From Streptococcus viridans (lineage in GTDB: Bacteria > Bacillota > Bacilli > Lactobacillales > Streptococcaceae): DNA of 64,000 nt. The notes beneath the pieces are model-generated. The model saw nothing but the letters and a program-made list of their open reading frames with translations, did not search any database and was not told where the DNA came from. The DNA lies in assembly GCF_900636365.1 (NCBI RefSeq), contig NZ_LR134266.1:261501-325500 (forward strand), read 5' to 3'. Position numbers and translations under genes: made by a program. This document shows, one piece after another, positions 45,799 through 58,460 of the stretch (position 1 is the first letter of the stretch; every line of letters begins with the position of its first letter).

Positions 45799-45828
45799 AG
45801 GCTAAGAAAAAATTCTTAGCCTTTTTTT
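45799..45828 (+). terminator. Intrinsic terminator after clpL
   Basis: AGGCTAAGAA-aaaa-TTCTTAGCCT followed by T-tract. Confidence 0.9.
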
Positions 45829-46043
45829 ATGTCAACAAAAGAAAAATATATAAGGTATAGTTTTATCGTTTTTTTTCCCAGAAAGTGAAAAATGATAAAA
45901 AATAGGTATGATTTTTCATAAATTGGTGCAAAATACAGTATGAAAATGCCTTAGAAAGCGTCTATAAGCAAGATTTTCTTATAAATGAACAAATAAATTA
46001 TATAATATATAAAAGACTAAATTTAAGGGGATAGGATGATTTT

Positions 46044-46289
46044 ATGAAAAATCCAATTGATATTTATTCGACAAAAGATTATAAGAAAGTTGAAGCTGTC
46101 GTTCAATTGATGGTGGATGGAAAGGTGACAAGTTATAGAGTAGCGACTGAGACAGATATTAGTAAGATGAGTCTAGCTACCTTGACAAAAGGAACCAGTA
46201 AAATTAAAAACATTACCTATCAAACAGCCATGTTGTTGATTGAATGGTATGATAAAAATCATGAAAAATATGGAATTGCAATCGATTAG
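46044..46289 (+). CDS. Small HTH-like protein of unknown function, 81 aa
   Basis: A short, soluble frame starting MKNPIDIYSTK after an ataggat site with a TATAAT (46001-46006) upstream. The middle ('VTSYRVATETDISKMSLATL' and 'KIKNITYQTAMLLIEWY') resembles a small XRE-type DNA-binding fold, as in phage or toxin-antitoxin regulators. No partner gene lies next to it. The AT-rich gap 45830-46043 before it shows no other gene. Confidence 0.6.
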   Translation: MKNPIDIYSTKDYKKVEAVVQLMVDGKVTSYRVATETDISKMSLATLTKGTSKIKNITYQTAMLLIEWYDKNHEKYGIAID

Positions 46290-46415
46290 CAAAAACCTAT
46301 TTTTTATGGTTTTTTCTTTTTCTAAAAAAGGAATTACTAGAAAAGATGTTCGAATCGAATAGAGGGCAGACCACCTCCATCTACCGACTTATTTTTTGAA
46401 AATCAAGGGTTCGTA

Positions 46416-46444
46416 TTGAAAATGCCTATAAAATTTGCTATAGT
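46416..46444 (+). promoter_or_regulatory. Promoter of yajC
   Basis: TTGAAA (46416-46421), 17-base spacer, then TATAGT (46439-46444) preceded by TGC (extended -10). Confidence 0.7.
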
Positions 46445-46476
46445 AGAGCATATATGATTTAAAAAGGAGAAATGGT

Positions 46477-46806
46477 ATGCAAAGTGGTACAACCTTGCTA
46501 TTTATGCTTGCGCTAATGGTCGGAATGATGTTCTTCATGAGCCGTAGCCAAAAGAAACAATACCAAAAACGGATGGAAAGCTTGAACAAGCTTCAAAAAG
46601 GGTATGAAGTGATTACCATCGGTGGTTTGTATGGAACAGTTGATGAAGTAGACACTGAACGGAAAACCGTTGTTTTGGATGTGGATGGCGTATACCTCAC
46701 ATTTGAATTGACAGCTATTAAAACAGTTTTGCCAGTTTCAGAAGGGGTGACAGCTGGTGCAGTTGAAGGCGTTGGCGAATCAGATTCTATCATTGACGGT
46801 GAATAA
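46477..46806 (+). CDS. yajC: Preprotein translocase subunit YajC
   Basis: The 109-residue protein has one N-terminal membrane helix (residues 8-24, 'LLFMLALMVGMMFFMSRSQ') followed by 'KKQYQKRMESLNKLQKGYEVITIGGLYGTVDEVD', the conserved YajC core; it assists SecDF/SecYEG at the membrane. It has its own promoter and terminator. An aaggag site precedes the ATG at 46477. Confidence 0.92.
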   Translation: MQSGTTLLFMLALMVGMMFFMSRSQKKQYQKRMESLNKLQKGYEVITIGGLYGTVDEVDTERKTVVLDVDGVYLTFELTAIKTVLPVSEGVTAGAVEGVGESDSIIDGE

Positions 46807-46814
46807 TAAGAAGG

Positions 46815-46837
46815 AGCGATCAAAAGGTCGCTTTTTT
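46815..46837 (+). terminator. Intrinsic terminator after yajC
   Basis: AGCGA...TCGCT with an 8-base loop and T-run. Confidence 0.75.
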
Positions 46838-46895
46838 CATTTTTAGATATATACCCTCTAGAAAAGGGGCTAGACTGCCATTTTAAGCGGATTTA

Positions 46896-46904
46896 TGATA
46901 TAAT
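46896..46904 (+). promoter_or_regulatory. Extended -10 promoter of the uppS-cdsA-rseP-proS run
   Basis: TGATATAAT, with ctgcca at an 18-base spacing upstream. Confidence 0.6.
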
Positions 46905-46938
46905 GAAGCGATAAAAACAGTGAAATAGGTAGAAAAAC

Positions 46939-47688
46939 ATGTTTCGTTTTAAAAAGAAAGAAAAGTTAAGTGTTCCCCTAGAAGTGCCCAAGCATATTGG
47001 AATCATCATGGATGGGAATGGTCGTTGGGCCAAAAAACGGATGCAACCTCGTGTCTTTGGGCACAAAGCTGGCATGGAGGCTCTGCAAGAAGTAACCATC
47101 GCAGCCAAGGAGATGGGAGTGCAAGCTCTAACGGTATATGCTTTCTCAACTGAAAACTGGACACGTCCTCAACAAGAAGTGAGCTTTATCATGAATCTTC
47201 CAGTTGAATTTTATGACCGCTTTGTTCCAGAACTTCATAGAAATAATGTGAAGATCCAGATGATTGGCGAGATTTCCCGTCTTCCTAAGGAAACCATAGA
47301 GGCTCTGAAAAAAGCAGAGGCATTAACCCACTCCAATACGGGCTTGATTTTGAATTTTGCCTTGAACTATGGGGGACGGGCGGAACTGACCCAAGCAGTC
47401 AAACAAATTGCCCAGGAAGTTCTCGATGCGCACTTGAATCCAGGCGATATTTCAGAAGAGACCATTGCCAATTATTTGTATACCAATAGTCTACCCAAGG
47501 ACTTGCGAGATCCTGACCTGATTATTCGGACTAGTGGGGAGCTTCGCTTGAGTAACTTTTTGCCTTGGCAAGCGGCCTATAGTGAGCTTTACTTTACCGA
47601 TGTGATGTGGCCAGATTTTGGAGAAAAGGCCTTGCATGATGCAATAGAAGAATACAGCCATCGTCATCGACGCTTTGGTGGTGTATAG
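46939..47688 (+). CDS. uppS: Undecaprenyl pyrophosphate synthase
   Basis: The 249-residue protein has the cis-prenyltransferase signatures 'IGIIMDGNGRWAKKR' (catalytic Asp about 26), 'TVYAFSTENW' and C-terminal 'PDLIIRTSGELRLSNFLPWQ'. It makes the C55 lipid carrier for peptidoglycan and wall polymers from FPP and IPP. First gene of the envelope run leading to cdsA, rseP and proS. Confidence 0.96.
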   Translation: MFRFKKKEKLSVPLEVPKHIGIIMDGNGRWAKKRMQPRVFGHKAGMEALQEVTIAAKEMGVQALTVYAFSTENWTRPQQEVSFIMNLPVEFYDRFVPELHRNNVKIQMIGEISRLPKETIEALKKAEALTHSNTGLILNFALNYGGRAELTQAVKQIAQEVLDAHLNPGDISEETIANYLYTNSLPKDLRDPDLIIRTSGELRLSNFLPWQAAYSELYFTDVMWPDFGEKALHDAIEEYSHRHRRFGGV

Positions 47689-47699
47689 GAGAGAAATAG

Positions 47700-48503
47700 A
47701 TGAGAAAAGATTTACAGAAGCGAGTGATTTTTGGAGGAATCGCCTTAGCTTTCTTTATTCCAGTCGTCCTTGTTGGAGGAGTTGTTTTTCAGATTGTAGT
47801 GGGACTCATCGCTATGTTGGGTGTTCATGAATTGTTGAAGATGAAAGGCTTGCAGACCGAAACCATCGAAGGAGCCTTGGCTATGCTAGCAGCTCTTGTG
47901 TTAGCCCTGCCTTTAGAGAGTTACCTTCCTTTCTTGCCAGCAGGTGGCAATTTCATCGCCTACGGGCTCTTGGTCTTGCTATTGATGGGGACAACTGTCT
48001 TAGCACAAGGCTATACCTATGATGAGGTTGTCTATCCAATCGCCTCTAGCTTTTATGTCGGCTTTGGATTCCACGCCTTGATTCAGGCGCGCTTAGCAGG
48101 TGTGGATAAAATTCTCTTGGCCCTCTTTATTGTTTGGGCTACGGATTCAGGGGCCTACTTTATTGGGAGCCAGTTCGGTAAGAAAAAACTCTTGCCAAGA
48201 GTGTCACCTAATAAGACTGTTGAAGGAAGTCTAGGCGGGATTGCTTGTGCAGTCGTTGTGACGATGATCTTTATGATCCTAGATCGTACTGTTGCGGGAT
48301 CTTACGGTTGGGTAACCATGATTCTCTTTACCATTCTTTTCAGTATAGCAGCTCAGTTTGGTGACCTCGTCGAAAGTGCCATCAAGCGCCATTTTGGAGT
48401 GAAAGACTCTGGCCGTTTTATCCCTGGTCACGGTGGTGTCTTGGATCGATTTGATAGCTTGATTTTTGTTTTCCCACTGATGCTATTCTTTGGTCTATTT
48501 TAA
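47700..48503 (+). CDS. cdsA: Phosphatidate cytidylyltransferase (CDP-diglyceride synthase)
   Basis: The 267-residue polytopic protein (about eight helices) ends with the CdsA signature 'VKDSGRFIPGHGGVLDRFDS' (about 238-257). It makes CDP-diacylglycerol from phosphatidate and CTP for phospholipid synthesis. A ggagagaaatag context precedes its ATG, 11 bases after uppS. Confidence 0.95.
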   Translation: MRKDLQKRVIFGGIALAFFIPVVLVGGVVFQIVVGLIAMLGVHELLKMKGLQTETIEGALAMLAALVLALPLESYLPFLPAGGNFIAYGLLVLLLMGTTVLAQGYTYDEVVYPIASSFYVGFGFHALIQARLAGVDKILLALFIVWATDSGAYFIGSQFGKKKLLPRVSPNKTVEGSLGGIACAVVVTMIFMILDRTVAGSYGWVTMILFTILFSIAAQFGDLVESAIKRHFGVKDSGRFIPGHGGVLDRFDSLIFVFPLMLFFGLF

Positions 48504-48544
48504 ACAATAATCGTATAATCATCAGATAAAACGAAGGAGCGTGT

Positions 48545-49804
48545 ATGCAATTTATTGCCTTTATTATCATTTTTGGCGTCATTGTTCTGGTGCATGAGTT
48601 TGGCCATTTCTATTTTGCAAAGAAATCAGGCATCTTGGTCCGTGAGTTTGCGATTGGGATGGGGCCAAAGATTTTTGCGCATGTGGGCAAGGACGGAACA
48701 GCCTATACCATTCGAATCCTTCCGCTGGGCGGCTATGTTCGTATGGCAGGATGGGGCGAAGATACGACAGAGATTAAGACAGGAACGCCTGTCAGTCTGA
48801 CTTTGAACCCTGAGGGAACTGTTGTTCGGATCAACCTTTCTGGAAAAAATATCGACCAGACAGCTCTCCCCATGAATGTCACAGATTTTGATTTTGAGAA
48901 TAAACTTCAGATTACAGGAATCGTCATCGAAGAGACCAAAACCTATCCTGTCCACCATGATGCAACCATCGTTGAGGAAGATGGGACAGAAGTACGGATT
49001 GCCCCTCTGGATGTGCAGTATCAAAACGCTAGTATCTGGGGACGACTGATTACCAACTTTGCTGGTCCGATGAACAACTTTATCCTGAGTATTGTTGTGT
49101 ACTCGCTCCTGGCCTTTATGCAGGGAGGAGCAGTGGACTACTACAGCAACCATGTTCGAGTTGTTCCTCAAGGAGTAGTGGCTAAGGCTGGTCTAAAAGA
49201 CAATGACCAGATTGTTCAGATCAATGAATACAAGGTTTCCAACTGGGATGAATTGACAGATTCAGTCCAGAAGGCAACCCGTAACCAAGGAAAAAATCCA
49301 GAAGTAACGATCACCTATGAACGAGACGGGAAGACTCAAAAAGTGACGGTCCAACCAGAAGAAGATGGTGGACGCTATTATATCGGTGTGATTAATGCCG
49401 TTAAGACCGGCTTTTTCGATAAGCTTCTCTCAGGTGTGACAGATACTTGGTACACCGCAACTCGTATCTTAACGGCCTTGAAGGATATTATCTTCCACTT
49501 TAGTTTGAACAAGTTGGGTGGTCCGGTAGCGATCTACAAAGCTAGTTCACAAGCAGCGGAGCTAGGACTTCCAGCTATCCTGTCCCTGATGGCCATGTTG
49601 TCCATCAATATCGGAATCTTTAACTTGATCCCCATTCCGGCCTTGGATGGTGGAAAAATCTTGATCAATCTGATCGAGCTGGTCCGTAGAAAACCGCTGA
49701 AGCAGGAGGTAGAAACCTACTTGACCCTTGCTGGAGTGGCAGTCATGGTTATCTTGATGATTGCCGTGACTTGGAACGATATAATGAAATTATTTTTGAA
49801 ATAG
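48545..49804 (+). CDS. rseP: RIP metalloprotease RseP/Eep
   Basis: The 419-residue protein has HEFGH at residues 17-21 in the first helix, a PDZ domain ('[18 protein letters not shown]', about 210-280), and a C-terminal '[13 protein letters not shown]' motif supplying the Asp zinc ligand. It cleaves peptides in the membrane; Eep-type enzymes process signal-peptide remnants and pheromones in streptococci and enterococci. Its place between cdsA and proS is the usual one. Confidence 0.95.
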   Translation: MQFIAFIIIFGVIVLVHEFGHFYFAKKSGILVREFAIGMGPKIFAHVGKDGTAYTIRILPLGGYVRMAGWGEDTTEIKTGTPVSLTLNPEGTVVRINLSGKNIDQTALPMNVTDFDFENKLQITGIVIEETKTYPVHHDATIVEEDGTEVRIAPLDVQYQNASIWGRLITNFAGPMNNFILSIVVYSLLAFMQGGAVDYYSNHVRVVPQGVVAKAGLKDNDQIVQINEYKVSNWDELTDSVQKATRNQGKNPEVTITYERDGKTQKVTVQPEEDGGRYYIGVINAVKTGFFDKLLSGVTDTWYTATRILTALKDIIFHFSLNKLGGPVAIYKASSQAAELGLPAILSLMAMLSINIGIFNLIPIPALDGGKILINLIELVRRKPLKQEVETYLTLAGVAVMVILMIAVTWNDIMKLFLK

Positions 49805-49821
49805 AAAAGGAATGAATCTGA

Positions 49822-51672
<1,851 letters not shown>

Positions 51673-51675
51673 GCT

Positions 51676-51703
51676 AAACTGCCAGTTTTACCTGGCAGTT
51701 TTC
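51676..51703 (+). terminator. Intrinsic terminator after proS
   Basis: AAACTGCCAG-ttttac-CTGGCAGTTT followed by T-rich sequence. Confidence 0.88.
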
Positions 51704-51810
51704 TTTTCCTGAAGAAGTAGCTAAACCCCTGACTTTCCGAAGCGCTAAGAGATTATTGCTATTCGGAATAATTTACCCTCGAGCTGAATAAGTTAAAAAC
51801 AATTTTTTGC

Positions 51811-51847
51811 AAAAAAAACTAACCATAGCTAATAGCTTGGTTAGTTC
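51811..51847 (-). terminator. Minus-strand terminator after the exported 155-aa protein gene
   Basis: On the minus strand AACTAACC...GGTTAGTT is followed by an eight-base T-run. Confidence 0.8.
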
Positions 51848-51882
51848 AGTGTTCAAGACTAGTAATCTAGAGAAGTAGCGAT

Positions 51883-52350
51883 CTAGTTATCTTCGCTAGG
51901 GAAAGACTCTCCAAAAGACAACTCAGAGTAAGGTATTTCAAAACTGTCTTTGTTATAAGTTACCTTGACTGAAGTCGTTCCAAAGTCGACGAGGATGGGA
52001 TGTCCTGAAGTGATGATGGTATAGCGATCAGCGGTTTGTTTGATATCATAGACTGTCGTTGGTCCGTAAAGGTAATCAGAAGAATAGATATCCCCTTTTT
52101 TAATTGTTTTCGTTATGGCAACAGTTTCTTTAGTAGGAGAATAGGATAAATTATAGACTTCTTTTCTGTTGATATCTTGTGCAATAAAAGTTTGATGGTC
52201 ATCACTTTTTGCTTGATAGTGAACAAAATTTTCATCAAATCGTTTCAGGGCGTTTTGCCTAGTGAGATACAAACTTCCTCCCCATAGACATAGACCTAAA
52301 ACGGCAAGAGAAGCGATAGCAATCAGAACTGTTTTTTTAGTGAGGCGCAT
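51883..52350 (-). CDS. Hypothetical exported/membrane-anchored protein, 155 aa
   Basis: An N-terminal hydrophobic segment (about residues 8-28) follows a basic start (MRLTKK), so the protein is anchored or secreted; there is no lipobox. The rest is polar and probably beta-rich. No family is recognised. It follows a lipoprotein gene in the same direction, and both may form a small envelope unit. The ATG follows aaaggag. Confidence 0.65.
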   Translation of the reverse strand: MRLTKKTVLIAIASLAVLGLCLWGGSLYLTRQNALKRFDENFVHYQAKSDDHQTFIAQDINRKEVYNLSYSPTKETVAITKTIKKGDIYSSDYLYGPTTVYDIKQTADRYTIITSGHPILVDFGTTSVKVTYNKDSFEIPYSELSFGESFPSEDN

Positions 52351-52458
52351 AAAAACTCCTTTAAATTTATAGTAAATAGAACTAGAGTAAGAAACTCGGA
52401 TGAAAAAATAGGCGAAAATTTGTGAACAGGTAAACGTTCAAAAATGAATTAGAAAGCT

Positions 52459-53004
52459 TTATTCTTCTTCTGTCAAACCTTGTTCTTCGATAGCTTTAAA
52501 AAAGTCTTCAGGTTTATCTTTTAGTTTTTCAAAGAGGGTCCCCTTTTTGTCTGTCACGCCCAAAGCCGCCGCCGCCTCATCTACATCCATCTTGGCCAAA
52601 TCAAATGTGATAAATTGCCGAACCGTTTTTTTATCTGCAGAAATTAGAACTTTTAACTCAATCCCTTTGGCTTTGTTCATCGCTTCAAAATAGGGACTGC
52701 TTTCCATGTCTTCCTGATAAAAGTCAGCTAGCTCTTCACGGCTTTTATCTTTTTCCTCTTCAGGGATCTCTTTTTCATGAATGAAAGAAAAAGCAGTCAC
52801 CTTATCTTTTAGATAGTAGACTTTGATTTTAGTGACGACATCAGCACTTAATGCCCTTGAAAAAGTTTTCGTCTTCACCTTTTCTTCTTTGGCTTTCTGT
52901 TGACTCTGAGTTTGCTTGGGTTTGTTTTCTAGCTGATTCTGACTAGGCGTGCTACAGGCAGTCAGGGTCAGCAGACAGGCACCGGTTAGTAAAATTTTCT
53001 TCAC
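52459..53004 (-). CDS. Putative lipoprotein, YehR/DUF1307-like
   Basis: The 181-residue protein has a lipoprotein signal with lipobox 'LTACS' (Cys about 17), a Lys/Gln-rich linker and a C-terminal domain ('DVVTKIKVYYLKDKVTAFSF', 'KKTVRQFITFDL') that resembles the YehR/DUF1307 type, from memory. It is located outside the membrane; function unknown. It is divergent from polC. Confidence 0.6.
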   Translation of the reverse strand: MKKILLTGACLLTLTACSTPSQNQLENKPKQTQSQQKAKEEKVKTKTFSRALSADVVTKIKVYYLKDKVTAFSFIHEKEIPEEEKDKSREELADFYQEDMESSPYFEAMNKAKGIELKVLISADKKTVRQFITFDLAKMDVDEAAAALGVTDKKGTLFEKLKDKPEDFFKAIEEQGLTEEE

Positions 53005-53135
53005 AGAGAGGGCTCCTTTTAATAAATATTCTGTTCTATTATATCATAACTGAGCCCCGTGAAAAATGACTCGCTAATTGTGTAGGAGCTCGCACCTGGC
53101 CCCATTCTTTTTCTGTCGAAAAACAGGCCGATTTA

Positions 53136-53144
53136 TGGTAAAAT
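53136..53144 (+). promoter_or_regulatory. Extended -10 promoter of polC
   Basis: TGGTAAAAT lies 27 bases before the polC ATG, which is preceded by gagga. Confidence 0.55.
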
Positions 53145-53171
53145 AGGGTCACTACTGTACGAGGAAATATC

Positions 53172-56100
53172 ATGTCAAACAAGTTTGAAATCTTAATGAA
53201 TCAGTTGGGAATGCCTTTGGAAATGCGTGAATCAGACGCTTTTGAAGGGGCTGAAATCCAAGAGGTCATCGTCCATAAACTCAGTCGTGTTTGGGAATTT
53301 CGTTTTGTTTTTGCCGAAATTCTTCCCATCACGATTTTTCAGGAGCTCAAAAACCGCTTGGCTGAGGAGTTTTCAAAGACAGGAAATCGAGCGGTGTTTG
53401 AGATTCAGGTAAAGAATCCAACTTTTAGTGAGGAGCTCTTGCAAGCCTATTATCAGGAGGCTTTTGAAGATGGTCCCTGTGCGAGTCAGGGCTTTAAGAG
53501 CATGTATCAACACCTGCAAGTCCGCTCTCAAGGAAAAGAGCTGATTATTAGTGGCCCTTCATCTGTGGATACGGAGCACCACCGGAAAAACCATCTGCCT
53601 AATCTTGCTAGTCAATTGACCAAGTTTGGCTTTCCCCATTTCCAGTGTCGGGTCGAAGCGGATGACCAGTTGACAGAAGAACTCCAGCAAGCCTTCGAGG
53701 CTGAAAAGGATCAAATCTTCCAAGCAGCTAACGAAGAAACTCTGCGGGCCATGGAGTCCTTGTCTCAAATGGCCCCACCACCAGCAGAAGAAAAACCAGC
53801 TTTTGATTTCAAGGCCAAAAAGGCTGCGGCTAAGCCCAAGCTGGATAAGGCAGAGGTCACTCCTATGATCGATATCACGACAGAAGAGAACCGTATTGTC
53901 TTTGAAGGAGTGGTCTTTGATGTTGAACAAAAGGTGACTCGGACAGGTCGGGTCTTGATCAATTTCAAGATGACCGACTATACTTCCAGTTTTTCGCTTC
54001 AAAAATGGGCTAAAAACGAAGAAGAAGCTCAGAAGTTTGACATGATTAAGAAAAACTCTTGGTTGCGGGTCCGTGGAAATATCGAGGTCAATAACTTTAC
54101 ACGAGATTTGACCATGAATGTCCAGGATGTTCAAGAAGTGGTCCACTATGAGCGCAAGGATCTGATGCCAGAAGGTGAGCGTCGGGTCGAGTTCCATGCC
54201 CATACCAATATGTCGACCATGGATGCCCTACCTGAGGTAGAGGAGTTAGTCGCAAAAGCAACCAAATGGGGCCACAAGGCTCTTGCCATTACCGATCACG
54301 GCAATGTGCAGTCCTTCCCTCATGGTTACAAGGCAGCTAAAAAAGCTGGCATCCAACTGATCTATGGGATGGAAGCCAATATTGTCGAAGACCGCGTGCC
54401 GATTACTTACAATGAAGTCGATTTAGACCTTCATGAAGCAACCTATGTGGTTTTTGACGTGGAAACGACAGGACTCTCAGCGATTTACAATGATCTGATT
54501 CAGGTTGCCGCTTCTAAAATGCACAAGGGCAATATTATTGCCGAATTCGATGAGTTCATCAATCCAGGGCATCCCATTTCCGCCTTTACAACGGACCTGA
54601 CAGGCATTACCGATGACCATGTTCGCAATGCCAAACCTTTGAAACAGGTCTTGGAGGAGTTCCAGGAATTCTGTCAGGATGCGGTTTTGGTTGCCCATAA
54701 TGCTACTTTTGACGTGGGCTTCATGAATGCCAACTATGAGCGTCATGGCCTTCCCAAAATCACTCAGCCAGTAATTGATACACTAGAGTTCGCTCGGAAC
54801 CTCTATCCAGAGTACAAGCGTCATGGTTTGGGGCCCTTGACCAAGCGGTTTGGAGTTGCCTTGGAACACCACCACATGGCCAACTATGATGCGGAAGCAA
54901 CGGGCCGCTTGCTCTTCATCTTTATCAAGGATGTAGCCGAAAAACATGGCGTGACCAATTTAGCTAAGCTGAATTTGGATCTAATTAGTCCGGATTCCTA
55001 CAAAAAGGCACGGGTCAAACACGCAACCATCTATGTCAAGAACCAGACCGGCTTGAAAAATATGTTCAAATTGGTCTCTCTTTCCAATACTCAATATTTT
55101 GAGGGCGTTCCTCGGATTCCCCGGACAGTTTTAGATGCCCATCGGGAAGGGTTGATCCTGGGATCGGCTTGTTCTGAAGGAGAGGTCTTTGATGCGGTCG
55201 TCTCTCAAGGAGTTGACGCAGCAGTAGAAGTAGCCAAGTATTATGACTTTATTGAGGTGATGCCTCCAGCCATTTATGCGCCCCTCATTGCCAAAGAGCA
55301 GGTTAAGGATATGGACGAGCTCCAGACCATCATCAAGAGTTTGATTGAGGTGGGAGATCGCCTTGGCAAACCAGTCCTAGCGACAGGAAATGTTCACTAC
55401 CTTGAGCCCGAGGATGAGATCTATCGAGAAATCATTGTCCGCAGTCTCGGGCAAGGAGCTATCATCAACCGGACTATCGGCCATGGAGAAAACGCTCAAC
55501 CAGCCCCTCTGCCAAAAGCCCATTTCCGCACAACCAATGAAATGCTGGATGAATTTGCCTTTCTAGGGGAAGACTTGGCGCGCAAGATTGTTATTGAAAA
55601 CACCAACGACCTGGCAGAAATCTTTGAACCCGTTGAAGTGGTTAAAGGAGACTTGTATACCCCATTTATTGACAAGGCCGAAGAAACAGTTGCCGAATTG
55701 ACCTATCAGAAGGCCTTTGAAATCTATGGCAATCCGCTACCTGATATTGTTGATTTGCGGATTGAAAAAGAATTGACCTCTATCCTGGGGAATGGCTTCG
55801 CCGTGATCTATCTGGCTTCCCAACTCTTGGTGCATCGCTCCAATGAACGGGGTTACTTGGTGGGTTCACGGGGATCTGTTGGATCTAGCTTTGTAGCGAC
55901 CATGATTGGGATTACCGAGGTCAATCCGCTCTCGCCTCACTATGTCTGTGGTCAGTGTCAGTATAGTGAGTTTATCACGGATGGTTCTTATGGTTCAGGC
56001 TTTGATATGCCCAATAAGGACTGTCCAAACTGTGGACACCAGCTTAGCAAAAACGGCCAAGACATTCCGTTCGAGACCTTCCTTGGTTTTGATGGGGACA

Positions 56101-57563
56101 AGGTACCCGATATCGATTTGAACTTCTCAGGGGAAGACCAGCCGAGCGCCCACTTGGATGTCCGTGATATTTTTGGGGAAGAATACGCCTTCCGGGCAGG
56201 AACAGTAGGTACGGTTGCGGCCAAGACAGCCTATGGGTTTGTCAAGGGCTATGAGCGGGACTATGGCAAGTACTACCGGGATGCAGAGGTCGAGCGTCTG
56301 GCCCAAGGTGCCGCTGGGGTCAAACGGACGACCGGTCAGCACCCAGGGGGAATCGTTGTTATTCCTAACTACATGGATGTTTATGACTTCACCCCTGTTC
56401 AGTATCCAGCAGATGATGTGACCGCCGAATGGCAAACCACTCACTTTAACTTCCACGATATCGATGAGAACGTCCTCAAGCTCGATGTCCTGGGACACGA
56501 TGATCCGACCATGATTCGGAAACTTCAAGACTTGTCAGGCATTGATCCAAATGATATTCCTATGGATGATCCAGGTGTCATGGCCCTCTTCTCAGGGACC
56601 GATATCTTAGGAGTCACACCGGAGCAAATCGGTACCTCAACCGGTATGCTGGGAATTCCAGAGTTTGGGACCAACTTTGTTCGGGGCATGGTGGATGAAA
56701 CCCATCCGACCACCTTTGCCGAGTTGCTTCAGCTGTCAGGTCTGTCTCACGGTACCGACGTATGGTTGGGAAATGCCCAAGACTTGATCAAGGCGGGGAT
56801 TGCGGACCTATCGACCGTTATCGGGTGTCGGGACGACATCATGGTTTACCTCATGCACGCTGGCCTAGATCCAAAAATGGCCTTTACCATCATGGAGCGG
56901 GTGCGGAAAGGCATGTGGCTCAAGATTCCTGAAGAAGAGCGCAATGGCTATATTGAGGCCATGAAGGCTAACAACGTCCCTGAATGGTACATCGAGTCTT
57001 GTGGAAAAATCAAGTATATGTTCCCAAAAGCCCATGCGGCAGCCTACGTTATGATGGCCTTACGGGTAGCTTACTTCAAAGTGCATCACCCTCTCTACTA
57101 TTACTGTGCGTACTTCTCAATTCGTGCCAAGGCCTTTGATATCAAGACCATGGGTGCAGGCCTAGAAGCCGTGAAAGCGCGGATGAAGGAAATCGCTGAG
57201 AAACGTAAGAACAACGAAGCTTCCAATGTGGAGATTGACCTCTACACCACCCTTGAAATTGTCAATGAGATGTGGGAACGTGGCTTCAAGTTTGGGAAAC
57301 TAGACCTCTATCGCAGTGATGCAACGGAATTCATCATCGATGGAGACACCCTTATCCCACCATTTGTCGCCATGGATGGATTGGGAGAGAACGTAGCCAA
57401 GCAGATTGTACGAGCTCGCAAAGAAGGAGAATTCCTTTCTAAAACAGAGTTGCGCAAACGTGGAGGCGTCTCCTCAACCTTGGTGGAAAAGATGGACGAG
57501 ATGGGAATCCTCGGCAATATGCCAGAAGACAACCAGCTTAGTTTATTTGATGATTTGTTTTGA
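53172..57563 (+). CDS. polC: DNA polymerase III alpha subunit, Gram-positive type (PolC)
   Basis: The 1463-residue replicase has an N-terminal OB-type domain, a PHP domain ('[20 protein letters not shown]', about 338-357) split by a DnaQ-like 3'-5' exonuclease ('[13 protein letters not shown]', D-E residues near 420), then the C-family polymerase with palm acidic residues in 'DIDLNFSG' (about 977-984), a zinc-finger segment ('CGQCQYSEF', 'CPNCGHQL') and helix-hairpin-helix C-terminus. It is the main leading- and lagging-strand polymerase with proofreading. A single gene with its own promoter. Confidence 0.97.
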   Translation: MSNKFEILMNQLGMPLEMRESDAFEGAEIQEVIVHKLSRVWEFRFVFAEILPITIFQELKNRLAEEFSKTGNRAVFEIQVKNPTFSEELLQAYYQEAFEDGPCASQGFKSMYQHLQVRSQGKELIISGPSSVDTEHHRKNHLPNLASQLTKFGFPHFQCRVEADDQLTEELQQAFEAEKDQIFQAANEETLRAMESLSQMAPPPAEEKPAFDFKAKKAAAKPKLDKAEVTPMIDITTEENRIVFEGVVFDVEQKVTRTGRVLINFKMTDYTSSFSLQKWAKNEEEAQKFDMIKKNSWLRVRGNIEVNNFTRDLTMNVQDVQEVVHYERKDLMPEGERRVEFHAHTNMSTMDALPEVEELVAKATKWGHKALAITDHGNVQSFPHGYKAAKKAGIQLIYGMEANIVEDRVPITYNEVDLDLHEATYVVFDVETTGLSAIYNDLIQVAASKMHKGNIIAEFDEFINPGHPISAFTTDLTGITDDHVRNAKPLKQVLEEFQEFCQDAVLVAHNATFDVGFMNANYERHGLPKITQPVIDTLEFARNLYPEYKRHGLGPLTKRFGVALEHHHMANYDAEATGRLLFIFIKDVAEKHGVTNLAKLNLDLISPDSYKKARVKHATIYVKNQTGLKNMFKLVSLSNTQYFEGVPRIPRTVLDAHREGLILGSACSEGEVFDAVVSQGVDAAVEVAKYYDFIEVMPPAIYAPLIAKEQVKDMDELQTIIKSLIEVGDRLGKPVLATGNVHYLEPEDEIYREIIVRSLGQGAIINRTIGHGENAQPAPLPKAHFRTTNEMLDEFAFLGEDLARKIVIENTNDLAEIFEPVEVVKGDLYTPFIDKAEETVAELTYQKAFEIYGNPLPDIVDLRIEKELTSILGNGFAVIYLASQLLVHRSNERGYLVGSRGSVGSSFVATMIGITEVNPLSPHYVCGQCQYSEFITDGSYGSGFDMPNKDCPNCGHQLSKNGQDIPFETFLGFDGDKVPDIDLNFSGEDQPSAHLDVRDIFGEEYAFRAGTVGTVAAKTAYGFVKGYERDYGKYYRDAEVERLAQGAAGVKRTTGQHPGGIVVIPNYMDVYDFTPVQYPADDVTAEWQTTHFNFHDIDENVLKLDVLGHDDPTMIRKLQDLSGIDPNDIPMDDPGVMALFSGTDILGVTPEQIGTSTGMLGIPEFGTNFVRGMVDETHPTTFAELLQLSGLSHGTDVWLGNAQDLIKAGIADLSTVIGCRDDIMVYLMHAGLDPKMAFTIMERVRKGMWLKIPEEERNGYIEAMKANNVPEWYIESCGKIKYMFPKAHAAAYVMMALRVAYFKVHHPLYYYCAYFSIRAKAFDIKTMGAGLEAVKARMKEIAEKRKNNEASNVEIDLYTTLEIVNEMWERGFKFGKLDLYRSDATEFIIDGDTLIPPFVAMDGLGENVAKQIVRARKEGEFLSKTELRKRGGVSSTLVEKMDEMGILGNMPEDNQLSLFDDLF

Positions 57564-57600
57564 TGGATTCAACGATCCTCGCTCGGTTTGAGGTTGGTTA

Positions 57601-58296
57601 ATGATAGAAAAGAAAAAAAGAGCAACATCCTGGAAGTCAGGGAAAATCATTTCCATTCGTCTACGAAATGGCATCTATGTCTTAGCACAAATGGTGCGAG
57701 AGCCCTATCTGGTATTTTTTAACCATTTTAAGGAGGAAAATAGCTGGAAGGGAGTGACCTTGAAAGAGGAGAATATTCTCTTTTGTAAAGCAGTCACTCG
57801 TCAGTTTCTACGCTCTAGTCCTGTAACGATTGTCAAAGATCTTGAGCCTCTCTTAGATTATAGGCTGCCTAAAGAATGGATTTATAGCGATATGGGAGGG
57901 CATCCGATTACGGTTTCGGTGAAGGGACAGGAGCGCCAAGTAGCTGGTTTTGGTCATCGGCTTTCCTTGGTTCAGGCGGATAAGGAAAGTGGCCAACCAG
58001 AGGACAATCCTCTGATGGGACTCTTCCAAGCCTATATCCTACCAGATATCCAAGAGCAAGATTGGGAGCGGGTCGGTCAGGCTGAGCTCATGTCACTCGA
58101 AGTCTTTCCGACGCTCAATGAACGTCTTTATCTCTGCTCTATCTATGGGAAAAATGTGAATCCAGAGCTAGATATCTCTTTGGGAAAGCCCCTGCCCGAT
58201 GCTTATGAAACCTATCTCGATATTCTTACCAACAGCCCAGAGGCACGACGCCTCTATCTAGGCGAGGAGGATGCTAAGAAAGGAATAGAACGATGA
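57601..58296 (+). CDS. Hypothetical protein, Imm26-like, after polC
   Basis: The 231-residue protein is soluble. Its N-terminal block ('SGKIISIRLRNGIYVLAQMV' and 'PYLVFFNHF') recalls the Imm26 family of immunity proteins, from memory and with low confidence. No toxin gene is nearby. The weak gaggttgg site precedes the ATG at 57601, 37 bases after polC. Its stop overlaps the next small gene by 4 bases. Confidence 0.6.
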   Translation: MIEKKKRATSWKSGKIISIRLRNGIYVLAQMVREPYLVFFNHFKEENSWKGVTLKEENILFCKAVTRQFLRSSPVTIVKDLEPLLDYRLPKEWIYSDMGGHPITVSVKGQERQVAGFGHRLSLVQADKESGQPEDNPLMGLFQAYILPDIQEQDWERVGQAELMSLEVFPTLNERLYLCSIYGKNVNPELDISLGKPLPDAYETYLDILTNSPEARRLYLGEEDAKKGIER

Positions 58297-58442
58297 GAGT
58301 CAAAATTTTTGCAGAAGACAAACCTGCTCAAAAAACATTTAGCTATCAATTAGAGCTAGATACCGATACAATTTTAAAAGTCACTGGCCTGGTCTGCTCC
58401 ACAGTCGTGGTAGCAAACCTCTTGTCACTCTTAAAGGATTAA
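58293..58442 (+). CDS. Small protein of 49 aa coupled to the Imm26-like gene
   Basis: The frame begins in the ATGA overlap with the previous gene and is preceded by aaaggaatag. It encodes a 49-residue protein with an acidic/basic N-terminal half and a hydrophobic C-terminal half ('LVCSTVVVANLLSLL'), possibly a membrane anchor. No homologue is recognised. The overlap and ribosome site support that it is translated. Confidence 0.6.
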   Translation: MRVKIFAEDKPAQKTFSYQLELDTDTILKVTGLVCSTVVVANLLSLLKD

Positions 58443-58460
58443 TATAGAAAAGGATTGAAC

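Noticed and set aside
53559..54203. 214-aa minus-strand frame inside polC
   Set aside because: Antisense shadow of the PolC N-terminal region; no ribosome site.
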